DNA of 64,000 bases from JBEVJC01 sp040510375 (GCA_040510375.1 JBEVJC010000008.1:248001-312000); one strand, 5' to 3'; numbered from the stretch's first letter, positions 39,403 through 47,553 are shown. Translations and numbers: made by a program. The notes: generated by a model from the sequence alone, not told the origin.

Positions 39403-40375
39403 AGCGTTTGTCTTTGGAAAGTTCCTGCCTTTTCACAAAGGTCACGAGGCAATGATAAAGTTTGCCCTGGATCAGGCTGATTTTGTTTCAGTGCTGATCT
39501 GCCGCAGTAACACAGAAATCATTGATGCAAACACCAGGGTGAAATGGATTGAAGCGAGTTTCCGAGGCGTACCCAACATGGAGATCAGGTCGATGGACTA
39601 CAATGAAGATATGTTACCGAACAGCTCGGTTTCTTCGCGACCGGTTTCAGAGGCATGGTCAGTTATTTTCAGGCAGCTCTACCCCGACTATTCGATAGTG
39701 ATCACCTCTGAACCATACGGAGCCTTTATTGCTGAGTACATGAAAATCCGGCATATCATTTTCGACCCCGCAAGAGAGTTTTTCCCTGTTTCAGCATCCG
39801 CAGTCCGAAAAAACCTGCAGGAGAACTGGCATTTCTTAACCGATGCCGTAAAACGCGATCACTTGCTGAAAGTTGTCATTCTTGGTACTGAATCGACCGG
39901 AAAAACAACCCTTGGAAAAAAACTGGCAGACCATTTCGGTTGCAATTTTGTAAGTGAAGCTGGTCGCGAAATAGTTCAGGACTCCCGTAAATTTGAATTT
40001 TCAGACCTGGTAAGAATTGCTGAAGAGCACGCAGAAAGAATTGAAAAAACTGAATTGACAAACAGCCCGCTTGTGATGATTGACACCGATATCCATATCA
40101 CAAAATCGTACGCGCGATTTGCGTTTGGGCGGGAGCTGATAGTAGGAGAACATATTTACAGGGCAAACAAAGCTTCCCTTTATCTCTATCTGTCAAATGA
40201 TGCGGAATACATCCAGGACGGAACAAGGCTTAATAAGGAAAGTCGCGACAAGCTTGATACATTTCACAGGCAGGTGTTGAAAGACCATCACATCAATTAT
40301 GTAGAAATCAGCGGTGACTGGAGCACCAGATTCGAAGATGCAAAAACCCGGATTCAAAAATTACTGGCACACTGA
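39395..40375 (+). CDS. nadR: NadR-type bifunctional NMN adenylyltransferase/ribosylnicotinamide kinase
   Basis: 326 residues with two enzyme domains. The N-terminal nucleotidyltransferase (about 1-150) has FGKFLPFHKGHEAMI with the HxGH motif that binds ATP. The C-terminal kinase (about 160-326) has the P-loop LGTESTGKTTLGKKLADHF and a downstream Asp in MIDTDIHITKSYA. It converts nicotinamide riboside to NMN and NMN to NAD. It lacks the N-terminal repressor helix-turn-helix of enterobacterial NadR. It overlaps pnuC and is followed by the strong terminator in the left island repeat. Confidence 0.92.
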   Translation: MIKAFVFGKFLPFHKGHEAMIKFALDQADFVSVLICRSNTEIIDANTRVKWIEASFRGVPNMEIRSMDYNEDMLPNSSVSSRPVSEAWSVIFRQLYPDYSIVITSEPYGAFIAEYMKIRHIIFDPAREFFPVSASAVRKNLQENWHFLTDAVKRDHLLKVVILGTESTGKTTLGKKLADHFGCNFVSEAGREIVQDSRKFEFSDLVRIAEEHAERIEKTELTNSPLVMIDTDIHITKSYARFAFGRELIVGEHIYRANKASLYLYLSNDAEYIQDGTRLNKESRDKLDTFHRQVLKDHHINYVEISGDWSTRFEDAKTRIQKLLAH

Positions 40376-40418
40376 TATTGCTTTTAAATTCGTCGCTTGC
40401 GATCCCCGGCAGAATGTG

Positions 40419-40505
40419 TGCTTTATGGAAAAGAAAACCCGCAAATCAATGATCTGCGGGTTTTAAACTTTCCTACCATTAGTAGGTTGTCGGGACGACT
40501 AGATT
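40419..40505. repeat. Left direct repeat of the island (attL-like)
   Basis: 87 bp that match 60072-60158 at 82 positions. The repeat contains a bidirectional terminator, a second small hairpin CCTAC/GTAGG, and the last 16 bases of the tRNA-Pro gene (complement of the segment TCGGGACGACTAGATT). Three of the five differences fall in the loop of the small hairpin. The tRNA identity stops at 40505, marking the crossover side. It is the expected product of site-specific integration into the tRNA 3' end. Confidence 0.85.
40434..40464. terminator. Bidirectional terminator in the left repeat (ends nadR)
   Basis: A 10-bp stem AAAACCCGCA/TGCGGGTTTT with an 11-nt loop lies 58 bp after the nadR stop. 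A T run follows on either strand. Confidence 0.85.
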
Positions 40506-40576
40506 AGTCCTGACTAACATTAAGCGTTGATAGTCAAATATCTAAAAGAACGCTGCTAAGCGCCACTCACCGAGTA

Positions 40577-40587
40577 ACTCACCAGAA
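40577..40587 (+). repeat. Candidate integrase arm-type site, left end
   Basis: ACTCACCAGAA lies 72 bp inside the left repeat. The same 11-mer occurs twice near the right end at 59944 and 60033. A partial copy, ACTCACC, is 12 bp to the left. Confidence 0.45.
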
Positions 40588-40717
40588 TTGACATTACGAA
40601 GAACTTGGCACGAAGTTATTACAATGTTTCAATTATTAAGAGAGATAGTATCTTATTACGTACAAAGGCAGGCGTGAAGAAAAGCTGCTTAGATTCCATG
40701 CTGACGGCCGCAAGCGA

Positions 40718-41356
40718 TTAATGAGTACGAAAAGAAGATTCGAGTGGTGGTGGCGGAAGCTTATCCAATTCTTCTTTTGTGAATGTTCCCCAATACTTAA
40801 CTTGTCCCCGGTGATATATATATGTTTTCTTGGGATCTAGGAAGTCTCCAAAAATGTAATATTCTCCTGGGTCATTTGGATTCAAATGTAATACTATTGG
40901 ATAGTAGCTAGATGCGGAATTCGGAGTTATCGGACCAGTTACCTTTCGCCACTTGTCAATGACCCATACGTAATGTGGAGGGGCAACGGAATATGCGCCC
41001 ACCCCTACGTCATAATATGCGTGTACATTACTAGAATCGGAGTACACAAAAACGTTGATCCAAGTTCCATTTGCCGGGCCGACAACTAGATCCACGTGAT
41101 TATCAGCTGTGTCAAATAAATAAAAGAAATTCGTTTTGTCTGACGTGGTGTCACCGAAAAAATTGTTGTTTATTATAAAAGCCGTCTGGCCGCCTTTTTG
41201 GTTGACTGAATTTACATTTATCATATAGCTTTTTGAATTTAAGCCATATCGAATTAACAGTTTCTCAAAATCCCTCTTAAAAGCCGCACTATCTGGCTGC
41301 GCGTACATCAAAAAAGGTGTCAAAGAAATAAGACTACTTATTATTATTAATCTCAT
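40718..41356 (-). CDS. Exported protein with an NQxGGQTA segment, unknown function
   Basis: 212 residues. The ATG at 41356 starts a signal peptide (MRLIIISSLISLTPFLMYAQ). After a short helical part comes the segment NVNSVNQKGGQTAFIINNN (about residues 49-67), then a beta-rich domain with many aromatic and Asp residues and a Pro-rich tail (KLPPPPLESS). No family is recognised. The start lies inside the end of the upstream gene (23-bp overlap), and that gene ends in a closely similar segment, so the two proteins probably work together or interact through it. Confidence 0.65.
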   Translation of the reverse strand: MRLIIISSLISLTPFLMYAQPDSAAFKRDFEKLLIRYGLNSKSYMINVNSVNQKGGQTAFIINNNFFGDTTSDKTNFFYLFDTADNHVDLVVGPANGTWINVFVYSDSSNVHAYYDVGVGAYSVAPPHYVWVIDKWRKVTGPITPNSASSYYPIVLHLNPNDPGEYYIFGDFLDPKKTYIYHRGQVKYWGTFTKEELDKLPPPPLESSFRTH

Positions 41357-41744
41357 ATGCAGTCTGGCCTCCCGATTGGTTTGTAGATGAGACATTAACT
41401 TCTATATCTTTTTTTTCTTTCAAGATAGGCTGGGGAACTTTTTTTCGTTCCCCATTCAAATTTGGAATTGAGTCAGACAGGTTGAATCCCTTAGGATAAA
41501 ATGAATTTTCGATCTTGATATCTCGACCCGCGTTATAATTATTTAACTGCCCCGAATCTAGTTTTTGTGTTTGTGTTTGCAACACAGCTGGCGAATCCGG
41601 ACCTTTTGAATTCCCGATTAAAAGCCAAGTTAAACATGCGCTTAAAATTACAAATACGCCAGCAACAATTTGAGTTCGAACTGAAAACCTTCCATTTATT
41701 TTAGCTACCCTTTCGGCAGAAGATTCTTTAATTGGTTTTACCAT
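41334..41744 (-). CDS. Single-span membrane protein ending in an NQxGGQTA segment
   Basis: 136 residues. A basic N-terminus is followed by one transmembrane helix (about 25-45, VAGVFVILSACLTWLLIG), then a polar region with QLNNYNAGRDIKIENSF and a C-terminal NVSSTNQSGGQTAYEINNN. The last segment is repeated with changes in the next gene. Predicted topology places the repeat outside the cytoplasm. The gene overlaps the downstream one by 23 bp. No family recognised; its position at an island edge suggests accessory cargo. Confidence 0.62.
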   Translation of the reverse strand: MVKPIKESSAERVAKINGRFSVRTQIVAGVFVILSACLTWLLIGNSKGPDSPAVLQTQTQKLDSGQLNNYNAGRDIKIENSFYPKGFNLSDSIPNLNGERKKVPQPILKEKKDIEVNVSSTNQSGGQTAYEINNNK

Positions 41745-41795
41745 ATCTAAAATTTGTAACTTTTGATACCTGTTATAGTACTTTTGTTGCCTTGC

Positions 41796-42077
41796 TTAGG
41801 CTCTATCTAAACCAACCCAAACCGAACTCGACGCTTGGGTGACAAATACTGAATAATTCTTCCGTAATCGCTTGACATTGTTTGTGGCTAATTCAAAAAC
41901 ATGATTTGAATCTCGGTCTGTAGATGCGAAATAGGTATGTGGAGGAAGATAATAATCCACTCCCTGCTTGCTTCTTATTTTTTTTGAAAACCCGGCATGA
42001 TCCAACAAACTTTTAAGAGTTGTGTAATCTGCGTTAGTTCCACCAACAATCGTAAAAACTGCAATGTAGTCAGACAT
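41796..42077 (-). CDS. Small protein of unknown function, possible ferredoxin-like fold
   Basis: 93 residues starting MSDYIAVFTIVGGTNADY. The order strand, loop, helix (TTLKSLLDHAG), strand, strand (DYYLPPHTYFAST), helix (ATNNVKRLRKN), strand (YSVFVTQASSSVWVGL) fits a ferredoxin-like fold such as that of Cas2 or SinR-like proteins. There are no cas genes or repeats nearby, so no Cas function is implied. It lies 51 bp upstream of the membrane protein gene on the same strand. Confidence 0.55.
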   Translation of the reverse strand: MSDYIAVFTIVGGTNADYTTLKSLLDHAGFSKKIRSKQGVDYYLPPHTYFASTDRDSNHVFELATNNVKRLRKNYSVFVTQASSSVWVGLDRA

Positions 42078-42499
42078 GATTTACATTTTTAATATAAAAG
42101 TAACGTTTTCTTTACTGCTGTCTGCACAAAAGCAAAGACTGCTCTATTTACAACTCCTCCCTAAATAATGGCCAGCCATTCCGTCACAATATATTTTCCT
42201 TCAATGGGTTAACTTATATTTTTTGGTATTAGTCTACTGATAGCCAGTTTGGGAAACGCTCCATTTGCGAAGGGAGCTTGTGAATGTCATTTGAAACTAA
42301 ATAACCTAATCTCATCAGCACATGTACCATTTAACCGGTACGACGAATATGACTTGAGCGCAGAACATTCTATTAGTTTGAATTTTTAGACCTTGGGGCG
42401 ATTTAAAAATCAATGGGAATACGGAAGAACGCCTCTAACGGATGACTTTAAAAAAATGCCAAATGGTGGTTAGAAACCAATGCTCTATTCGCTTTTCTA
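42078..42499. other. Non-coding stretch left of the P-type ATPase remnant
   Basis: About 420 bases with stops in all frames and no recognised RNA or repeat. It probably holds the promoter for the minus-strand genes to the left and the deleted 5' part of the ATPase. Confidence 0.5.
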
Positions 42500-43136
42500 G
42501 AGATTCTATTACTTACAATCCGTCAAAACAAGGCGTATATCGGCATGATCGCGGTGATGGATACGCCTCGAGCAGCAGCAGAGAGCCACGGACATACTAC
42601 TATGCTCGCTAAGGAGACGCTTTCCGCCTTACTAGACATTGGTATTAAGAAAATGATCATGCTGACTGGCGACAACCAGCAGGTTGCCGAAGCAGTTGCC
42701 TTACAAACGGGCATTACAGAAGCTCGCGGTGGCTTGCTTCCAGAACAAAAAACTGGCAGCTATAGAACAAATGACTCAACAAGAAGGTAAAGTAGCAATG
42801 GTTGGGGACGGAGTAAACGATGCGCCCGCAATGGCGAAAAGCACGGTAGGCATTGCATATGGGAGCGGCTGGTAGCGATGTAGCGCTGGAAACCGCGGAC
42901 ATTGCATTAATGGGTGACAAACTTTCCTTGCTGCCCTTTGCTATCGGTCTTAGCCGGCAATCCAAACGGATTATCCGGCAGAACTTGGTGATTAGCCTAG
43001 GGGTTGTGGCCATCCTGATACCAACTACAATATTCGGTATCACTACCATTGGACCTGCAGTCGCCGCGCATGAAGGGTCCACCTTGGTTGTTGTTATCAA
43101 CGCGCTGCGGCTGCTAGCGTATAAACGGAAAACTTG
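42500..43136 (+). pseudogene. 3' remnant of a heavy-metal P1B-type ATPase
   Basis: Three frames together recover the last third of a Cd/Zn/Co-type efflux ATPase: IAVMDTPRAAAE with MIMLTGDNQQVAEAVALQTG, then KVAMVGDGVNDAPAMAKSTVG, then GSDVALETADIALMGDKLSL and EGSTLVVVINALRLL. The MLTGDN and GDGVNDAP motifs of the P domain are intact in sequence, but the frame breaks at least twice: near 42740-42760, and near 42860, where one extra base separates GIA from MGAAGSD. The N-terminal membrane, actuator and phosphorylation (DKTGT) parts are missing. It is a dead fragment. Confidence 0.85.
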
Positions 43137-43288
43137 AGATATTAGAAACCGGGCTTTCGAGGTTGTAAAAACTTAATCTTAATTCAGAGATCATTGAATT
43201 TTAACCCCAACTTTATCCCGGCGGACATTGTCTGCCAGGTCAAAGTCAAGAATAGCTAATTCAACTATATTCATGCAAAATTCGTCAA

Positions 43289-44644
43289 ATGGTTGAAAGA
43301 CAGGAATTAAAAGGTATTTGGAATATTCCCGGGGATTCAAAATCACATAGCGGATTGCTCACATTCGAACCTGATAGCAATCCTACTTTGGAAATAATCG
43401 GGGATAGCCTTGCGAGCTTCGCAAAGCATGAAATAGAACTAATACAAGGGCGTACAACGAAGGGATTCGTGACTCTGATTGATGTTCGACGTCAATCAGG
43501 ATCTTATTCAAATGAGACTTACACTGGAATAACGAAGTACCAACCAACCTTTATTATGGTAGGGCATTCCTACGACAGCGTGAACGAAATCAAATTTGAC
43601 TCAGTAAAGTTTACGGCATTTAATCTTATCGAATGGGTAAATTCAGATTCGATTACTCACGAAAATGCAGCTGGCAATCATTCAATCGCCTATAAAAATC
43701 CGGTTGAAATACCTTTCACTATTTCAGACAACCTTTCAGCAAAAATTGTGTTCAGTCTTGATGGCGAAACTGCTGATTACCAAAAGAGAATAAGCCTGCA
43801 GCAATCGTGCAGCATTATCTTCGACTACAAAATTGAACAGCCGTTTAAGACTATTCTTCAAGACATCATAAAATTTACTGGGCTAATTACGCTTTGTACT
43901 TATGAGCAAAGTTATCCTGTGTCAATTGAGTTTTACAACGGGCGATTAAAAAATAATTTCATTTTATCGAAATTACAAACAGAAGTACCCCAGGCGGTCG
44001 AATGCTTTTTTAGAAGTGTTTTCTACAAACCGACATACAAACAGCGGCAACTTCATGAACATCTTGTGCAATTTGAATTTGTCAGAGCTAACTTAAACTC
44101 GGTAGTCCAGAGGTGGTATAAGGAAGGCATCGATATGCAACCGGTAATCGACCTTTTGCTTCGTCCCTTTCGAGATAAGTACAATTTTTCTGTAGAAAAC
44201 TTTATGGACGTTGTAAGAGCAGTAGAAACGTTTCATCGGAGAAAGCATAATAACCGAGTTCTTAAAATTACAGAAATTGAGGAAATTAAAACTGAAATTG
44301 GACTATCTCAGTTGGACGACAAGCTGAAAAATGTACTCCTGGGGGTCACAAATTTTCTTCACGAACCCTCCCTCCATCAAAGGCTTGAAGAAATGATTAA
44401 CCTCTATCAAACCAATCACTTTGAAAAAATGGTTACCGATAAGTTTCAATGGATCAAAAATGTCAAGAATTCTCGAAATTACTACACCCATTTTGACATC
44501 AAAAGTGAAAAAAATGCCCTGACGGGAAAAGAATTATTCAAATTATCAGAAAGTTTGAAAGTTTTACTACTATCTGCAGTTTTTAAATGTCTTGGAATTC
44601 CACCAGCGGCGTTAGATAAATCAGTGGAATACTTAATTCGTTGA
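43289..44644 (+). CDS. ApeA-like HEPN protein, predicted anti-phage defence
   Basis: 451 residues. The N-terminal region has the ApeA N-terminal domain pattern: GIWNIPGDSKSHSGLLTFEP followed by TLEIIGDSL. The C-terminal region is a HEPN domain with the RNase signature RxxxxH as RNYYTH (Arg near residue 396, His near 401). ApeA is an abortive-infection type defence protein thought to cleave RNA, with tRNA as a likely target; that role here is inferred. The gene is intact. Its end overlaps the end of a second HEPN gene by 12 bp in convergent orientation. Confidence 0.75.
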   Translation: MVERQELKGIWNIPGDSKSHSGLLTFEPDSNPTLEIIGDSLASFAKHEIELIQGRTTKGFVTLIDVRRQSGSYSNETYTGITKYQPTFIMVGHSYDSVNEIKFDSVKFTAFNLIEWVNSDSITHENAAGNHSIAYKNPVEIPFTISDNLSAKIVFSLDGETADYQKRISLQQSCSIIFDYKIEQPFKTILQDIIKFTGLITLCTYEQSYPVSIEFYNGRLKNNFILSKLQTEVPQAVECFFRSVFYKPTYKQRQLHEHLVQFEFVRANLNSVVQRWYKEGIDMQPVIDLLLRPFRDKYNFSVENFMDVVRAVETFHRRKHNNRVLKITEIEEIKTEIGLSQLDDKLKNVLLGVTNFLHEPSLHQRLEEMINLYQTNHFEKMVTDKFQWIKNVKNSRNYYTHFDIKSEKNALTGKELFKLSESLKVLLLSAVFKCLGIPPAALDKSVEYLIR

Positions 44645-45481
44645 CTTATTAAACCACACTCCCGTGCCATATTGAGGCACTGAAATAGACATCGACTGTT
44701 CTACTGACAGACTTTTGAAAATAAAAAAAGAAAAACTGTTTAAGTCACTTATAAGATTTAGGGTCGCGAGACGATCGATAAAAATTGACTCTTCAGTCTC
44801 AGTCTTTCTGGTTTGAAAGTACTTCTGAAAAAAGTGGAGACACTTTCGCTGTTTCAAATTCTCAAAGAAATTGGACGAAAGAATCTTACGTCCGTGAACC
44901 AGTACATGCCTGACTTGAGAAATCATTGTAAACCAAAGATTAAGATCAAAGAACTCGTTTTTTTTCTCATGTGCTTCATAGTGTGTGCTGCATTTCTTCA
45001 AGATTGACCTTAGTCCATCATTATTTGCGCCCTGGGCCTTTTTTAAAACAAGCGAGCGAATATCCTCACGGACCAAGACCGATCCAGTGTTGAGAAGTCC
45101 CACTTTTGCTAATTCTTCCGGGAACAATTCAAAATAGCTCGATAAAATATTGAATAAAAATGACTCAAACACTTCATAACATTGGGCAACAGAAAGACAA
45201 AAATAATCGTTCCTCAAATTCTCCAATTCAGTGTCAACATCCTTTCGGATAATGTCATAACTGAAGTCAGGTGCGTAAAGATTGAAATCTCCAGCTGGGT
45301 GCTGGGTTATATCCCTGAAGGTGGTCATGGAACCTATAAGGGTTTGATCAGGATCTCCTTCTATACGCATTTCCGTCCCGAACCGTGTCAGCGAAGCATC
45401 TAAAGTAGAAATACGTCCATTGATTACATAAACTTCCTTAAAGTATGTTTTCAAATCCTCGAGTAATGGGTTGTTATTCAT
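44633..45481 (-). CDS. HEPN-domain protein with RxxxxH motif
   Basis: 282 residues from the ATG at 45481. Mostly helical. The motif RHVLVHGRK (Arg near 191, His near 196) fits the RxxxxH active site of HEPN nucleases, and CYEVFESFLFNILSSYF is a typical preceding HEPN helix. It resembles the MAE_28990/RiboL-PSP group of stand-alone HEPN proteins. It may act as an RNase toxin or as a defence effector. Its 3' end overlaps that of the ApeA-like gene. No antitoxin is evident next to it. Confidence 0.6.
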   Translation of the reverse strand: MNNNPLLEDLKTYFKEVYVINGRISTLDASLTRFGTEMRIEGDPDQTLIGSMTTFRDITQHPAGDFNLYAPDFSYDIIRKDVDTELENLRNDYFCLSVAQCYEVFESFLFNILSSYFELFPEELAKVGLLNTGSVLVREDIRSLVLKKAQGANNDGLRSILKKCSTHYEAHEKKNEFFDLNLWFTMISQVRHVLVHGRKILSSNFFENLKQRKCLHFFQKYFQTRKTETEESIFIDRLATLNLISDLNSFSFFIFKSLSVEQSMSISVPQYGTGVWFNKSTN

Positions 45482-45541
45482 CGTTTTTGATCTAGGTATT
45501 AGGGAAATTTTTTCAAACACTTGATTATTGTTAATACTCGC

Positions 45542-45763
45542 TCACCTTTTGACCTTTTTGTAATAGTCGATTACTGCTTTAGAAAATGTCAATAATCTGG
45601 TTTGTAACTCAGCAATCTTAGTAAATCCTGCATCAACCCCCTCCCGGGGATTCAAAATTTGGACTTTTAAAAGGAGTTCGTCCGACGCATTAACATAACT
45701 GAAAATGTGTTCAAAGTCTTCAGGTGAATACCATTTTCGATAAGTTGGATCAAACAACCACAT
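45542..45763 (-). CDS. Small mobile-element protein of unknown function
   Basis: 73 residues starting MWLFDPTYRKWYSPEDFEHI, rich in aromatic residues, with NPREGVDAGFTKIAEL and an ending helix FSKAVIDYYKKVKR. From memory, similar short proteins recur next to the small regulators of Bacteroidota elements, but I can attach no function. It lies about 100 bp downstream of the helix-turn-helix gene on the same strand. Confidence 0.55.
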   Translation of the reverse strand: MWLFDPTYRKWYSPEDFEHIFSYVNASDELLLKVQILNPREGVDAGFTKIAELQTRLLTFSKAVIDYYKKVKR

Positions 45764-45867
45764 CCCTCTTCTTTTTGCCGCTTACGCCAATTCTTTCGCC
45801 TCAACCCGCAACATTTTTTCCATAAAGCTAATTTATTTAGTAATTATAAAGAAATTTTTTAACTTCA

Positions 45868-46137
45868 CTATGAATTTACGCGATCTCGAAGTAGTTCTTC
45901 GATGTCTGACATAGAGTAAAAAATTATACCTCCGACCTTGGAGAATTTTATTGCGCCTGTATCTCGGAGATGCTGAAGAGTTCCAGGTGATATCTTCATT
46001 AGTTTGCGGACTACATGCGATTTTAACCAAGGCTTTGAATCTTGGATTATTATTTGGCAAAGAATGACCTTCAATTCACGTACTAGGTCTTTTCTCAACT
46101 GCTGAAGATCTTCTGTTGTTATTTGTTTCGTTTCCAT
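45868..46137 (-). CDS. Helix-turn-helix (excisionase/MerR-like) DNA-binding protein
   Basis: 89 residues from the ATG at 46137 (METKQITTEDLQQLRKDLVR); ATG 46149 and GTG 46155 are alternatives. An N-terminal helical part is followed by a winged helix-turn-helix: WLKSHVVRKLMKISPGTLQH, LRDTGAIKFSKVGGIIFYSM and DIEELL. This is the common small regulator of Bacteroidota integrative elements, often acting like an excisionase or activator. It probably served the island integrase. Intact. Confidence 0.8.
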   Translation of the reverse strand: METKQITTEDLQQLRKDLVRELKVILCQIIIQDSKPWLKSHVVRKLMKISPGTLQHLRDTGAIKFSKVGGIIFYSMSDIEELLRDRVNS

Positions 46138-46246
46138 ATCACAATTCATTTGCACGGTACACTGAAAGAAGCAGATCTCCCTGCATCTGGTTTCGTTTAC
46201 GTTGTGACAATTCTTCTAAATTGAAAGCTGAACCGCAGTTAATTCT

Positions 46247-46564
46247 TTAAGAGGCGTTGCAAATTGAATATATTGAACATCCGGGTTTGAAGGATGGGCT
46301 GTACAAAATGTAACCATACTCATGCAACTCAGCGATGCATCGATTATATGTCGACCGGGAACTAATCTTGGAAAGAGCCATTACCTCAACCCTGTTTAAT
46401 CTGATGGACTTGTCACCAAGACCCGAAGTCGCCTGACAGTGAAGAACAGTGTATAAACTGATGTAGACCGTACCAAGTCGACTGTCGAGCCTCGCATGAA
46501 GTAAAAAGTCGATCAAAGCAATCATTACTCCCCAATTAAATTGATTGTCCTTTTGGTTTCGCAC
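46247..46564 (-). CDS. Small regulator-like protein typical of Bacteroidota elements
   Basis: 105 residues. The pattern GTVYISLYTVLHCQ, then RLNRVEVMALSKISSRSTYN and ELHEYGYILYSPSF, is a winged-helix layout shared by many short proteins beside element regulators in Bacteroidota, some annotated as transcriptional regulators. The family normally ends soon after that last segment, as here. It lies upstream of the helix-turn-helix gene in the same orientation. The start overlaps the decayed DUF3945-like tail by 5 bp. Confidence 0.6.
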   Translation of the reverse strand: MRNQKDNQFNWGVMIALIDFLLHARLDSRLGTVYISLYTVLHCQATSGLGDKSIRLNRVEVMALSKISSRSTYNRCIAELHEYGYILYSPSFKPGCSIYSICNAS

Positions 46565-46816
46565 ATCGCTTTTTCGGAAGCAAATCCTTTACTTTCTCTG
46601 TCAAGGATTTTTCAGCTTTCGCTTTCTTTTTCTCCTCTGACGTATTCGTGGCTCCTGAACTTTTCCCCGTTCTTTTTTTTTATCGATCACCTCTGCCGGA
46701 CCTATTGGCCGGTCCATCATTTTTTGCTTTTCTTCGTGGGAATACTGCTTCATTTTATCAGTGAAAAGGTTCACCGTTTTAAACTGCGGATTGGCTTCGA
46801 CATAAATGAGCTTGTC
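46560..46816 (-). pseudogene. Decayed C-terminal tail of a DUF3945/ArdC-like element protein
   Basis: The minus strand reads DKLIYVEANPQFKTVNLFTD and DKMKQYSHEEKQ, a pattern like the C-terminal region of Bacteroidota plasmid and ICE proteins of the DUF3945 type. A run of nine T on the plus strand (46673-46681) then shifts the frame, after which a Lys/Glu-rich tail continues in another frame. No N-terminal part remains. It abuts the DUF932 remnant on the other strand. The family call rests on recalled resemblance only. Confidence 0.35.
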
Positions 46817-47020
46817 TGCAATTCAGTTTTTGAATACGCCATGGCTAGTCGTAGTCAGCAGCTAGAAACGACAGAAGGAACAGTGTTCGGAGCCTACAAT
46901 GCGGTAACGGGATTTTTCCAAAATGTGAAATCATTTAAGGATGACGAGGCAAAATTCAAATCGCTGGTTTGCGGAGGGAGTGGACAATTGAAAGGACAGA
47001 GATGTTTTCAGTTATGGAAC
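46817..47020 (+). pseudogene. C-terminal remnant of a DUF932 (phage/plasmid-like) protein
   Basis: The plus strand encodes FEYAMASRSQQLETTEGTVF, GAYNAVTGFFQNVK and GGSGQLKGQRCFQLW, which is the ending of DUF932/TIGR03299 proteins found on phages and plasmids. The remaining roughly 250 residues are absent. An open frame runs through it from 46541, but its upstream half has no resemblance to anything and is antisense to the neighbouring remnant. A terminator follows, as expected for the original gene end. Confidence 0.65.
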
Positions 47021-47052
47021 TCAATTAATCGAGAGCATATATCCTTTAGTTG

Positions 47053-47078
47053 CAGGAGCCAACTCGGCTCCTGTTTTT
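47053..47078 (+). terminator. Terminator after the DUF932 remnant
   Basis: Perfect 8-bp stem CAGGAGCC/GGCTCCTG with a 5-nt loop followed by five T. It has outlived the gene it served. Confidence 0.8.
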
Positions 47079-47102
47079 GGCTAGAGTCCATAAGTTGCAG
47101 TG

Positions 47103-47553
47103 TCAATTGCATGCAAAACCCAAAACATAATATGGTGGAAGACAGGGTCCTACCCTAGACTCGCAATAAACTATGTCCCAAACCCTTACAAACGACGAGA
47201 AGTGTTTTCTCACCTTTTGTCCCTCAGGTTCCTTAACCAAGACTTTCAACTCCGGCTCATAAATATCAAGCATAATTCGATCATCCAGACGGGGGGTAAA
47301 TCCACTACGAGTCAGTGAAACGATGATTCCATACTCACCAAATATATCGTTCAATTGATTTCAAAAAACATAAAATTAACCCTCTTCCTAGTCTCGTTCC
47401 AAAGCATTGAATTCGCCTGGATACTCGCCGGAAATGATTCCAAATCTCTAGCCGCTTCTCGTAGCTAAAATCATCCCATGTTTTGCCGTTGAATTCAGGG
47501 TGCAATTAATTCAATATTTCTGAAGCAGGTTCACTCCATCGTCGAAAATCCAT
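47103..47553 (-). pseudogene. Decayed gene of unknown family
   Basis: The minus strand from an ATG at 47553 reads MDFRRWSEPASEILN, a TAA at 47506-47508, then HPEFNGKTWDDFSYEKRLEI and WNHFRRVSRRIQCFG; after a frame change around 47354 it continues as NDIFGEYGIIVSLTRSGFTP and ELKVLVKEPEGQKVRKHF. The protein-like composition in both parts suggests one former coding sequence with at least one stop and one frameshift. I do not recognise it. Confidence 0.4.

Noticed and set aside
40490..40505. Second tRNA-Pro at the left island end
   Set aside because: Only the last 16 bases match the tRNA; the rest of the cloverleaf is absent, so it is an attachment repeat and not a gene.
41796..42077. Cas2
   Set aside because: A ferredoxin-like fold is possible, but there is no cas1, no other cas gene and no repeat-spacer array anywhere in the window.
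46541..47158. 205-codon plus-strand reading frame as one gene
   Set aside because: Only its middle part resembles a protein family (DUF932 ending); the first 90 codons are antisense to another remnant and the last 40 run past a terminator.
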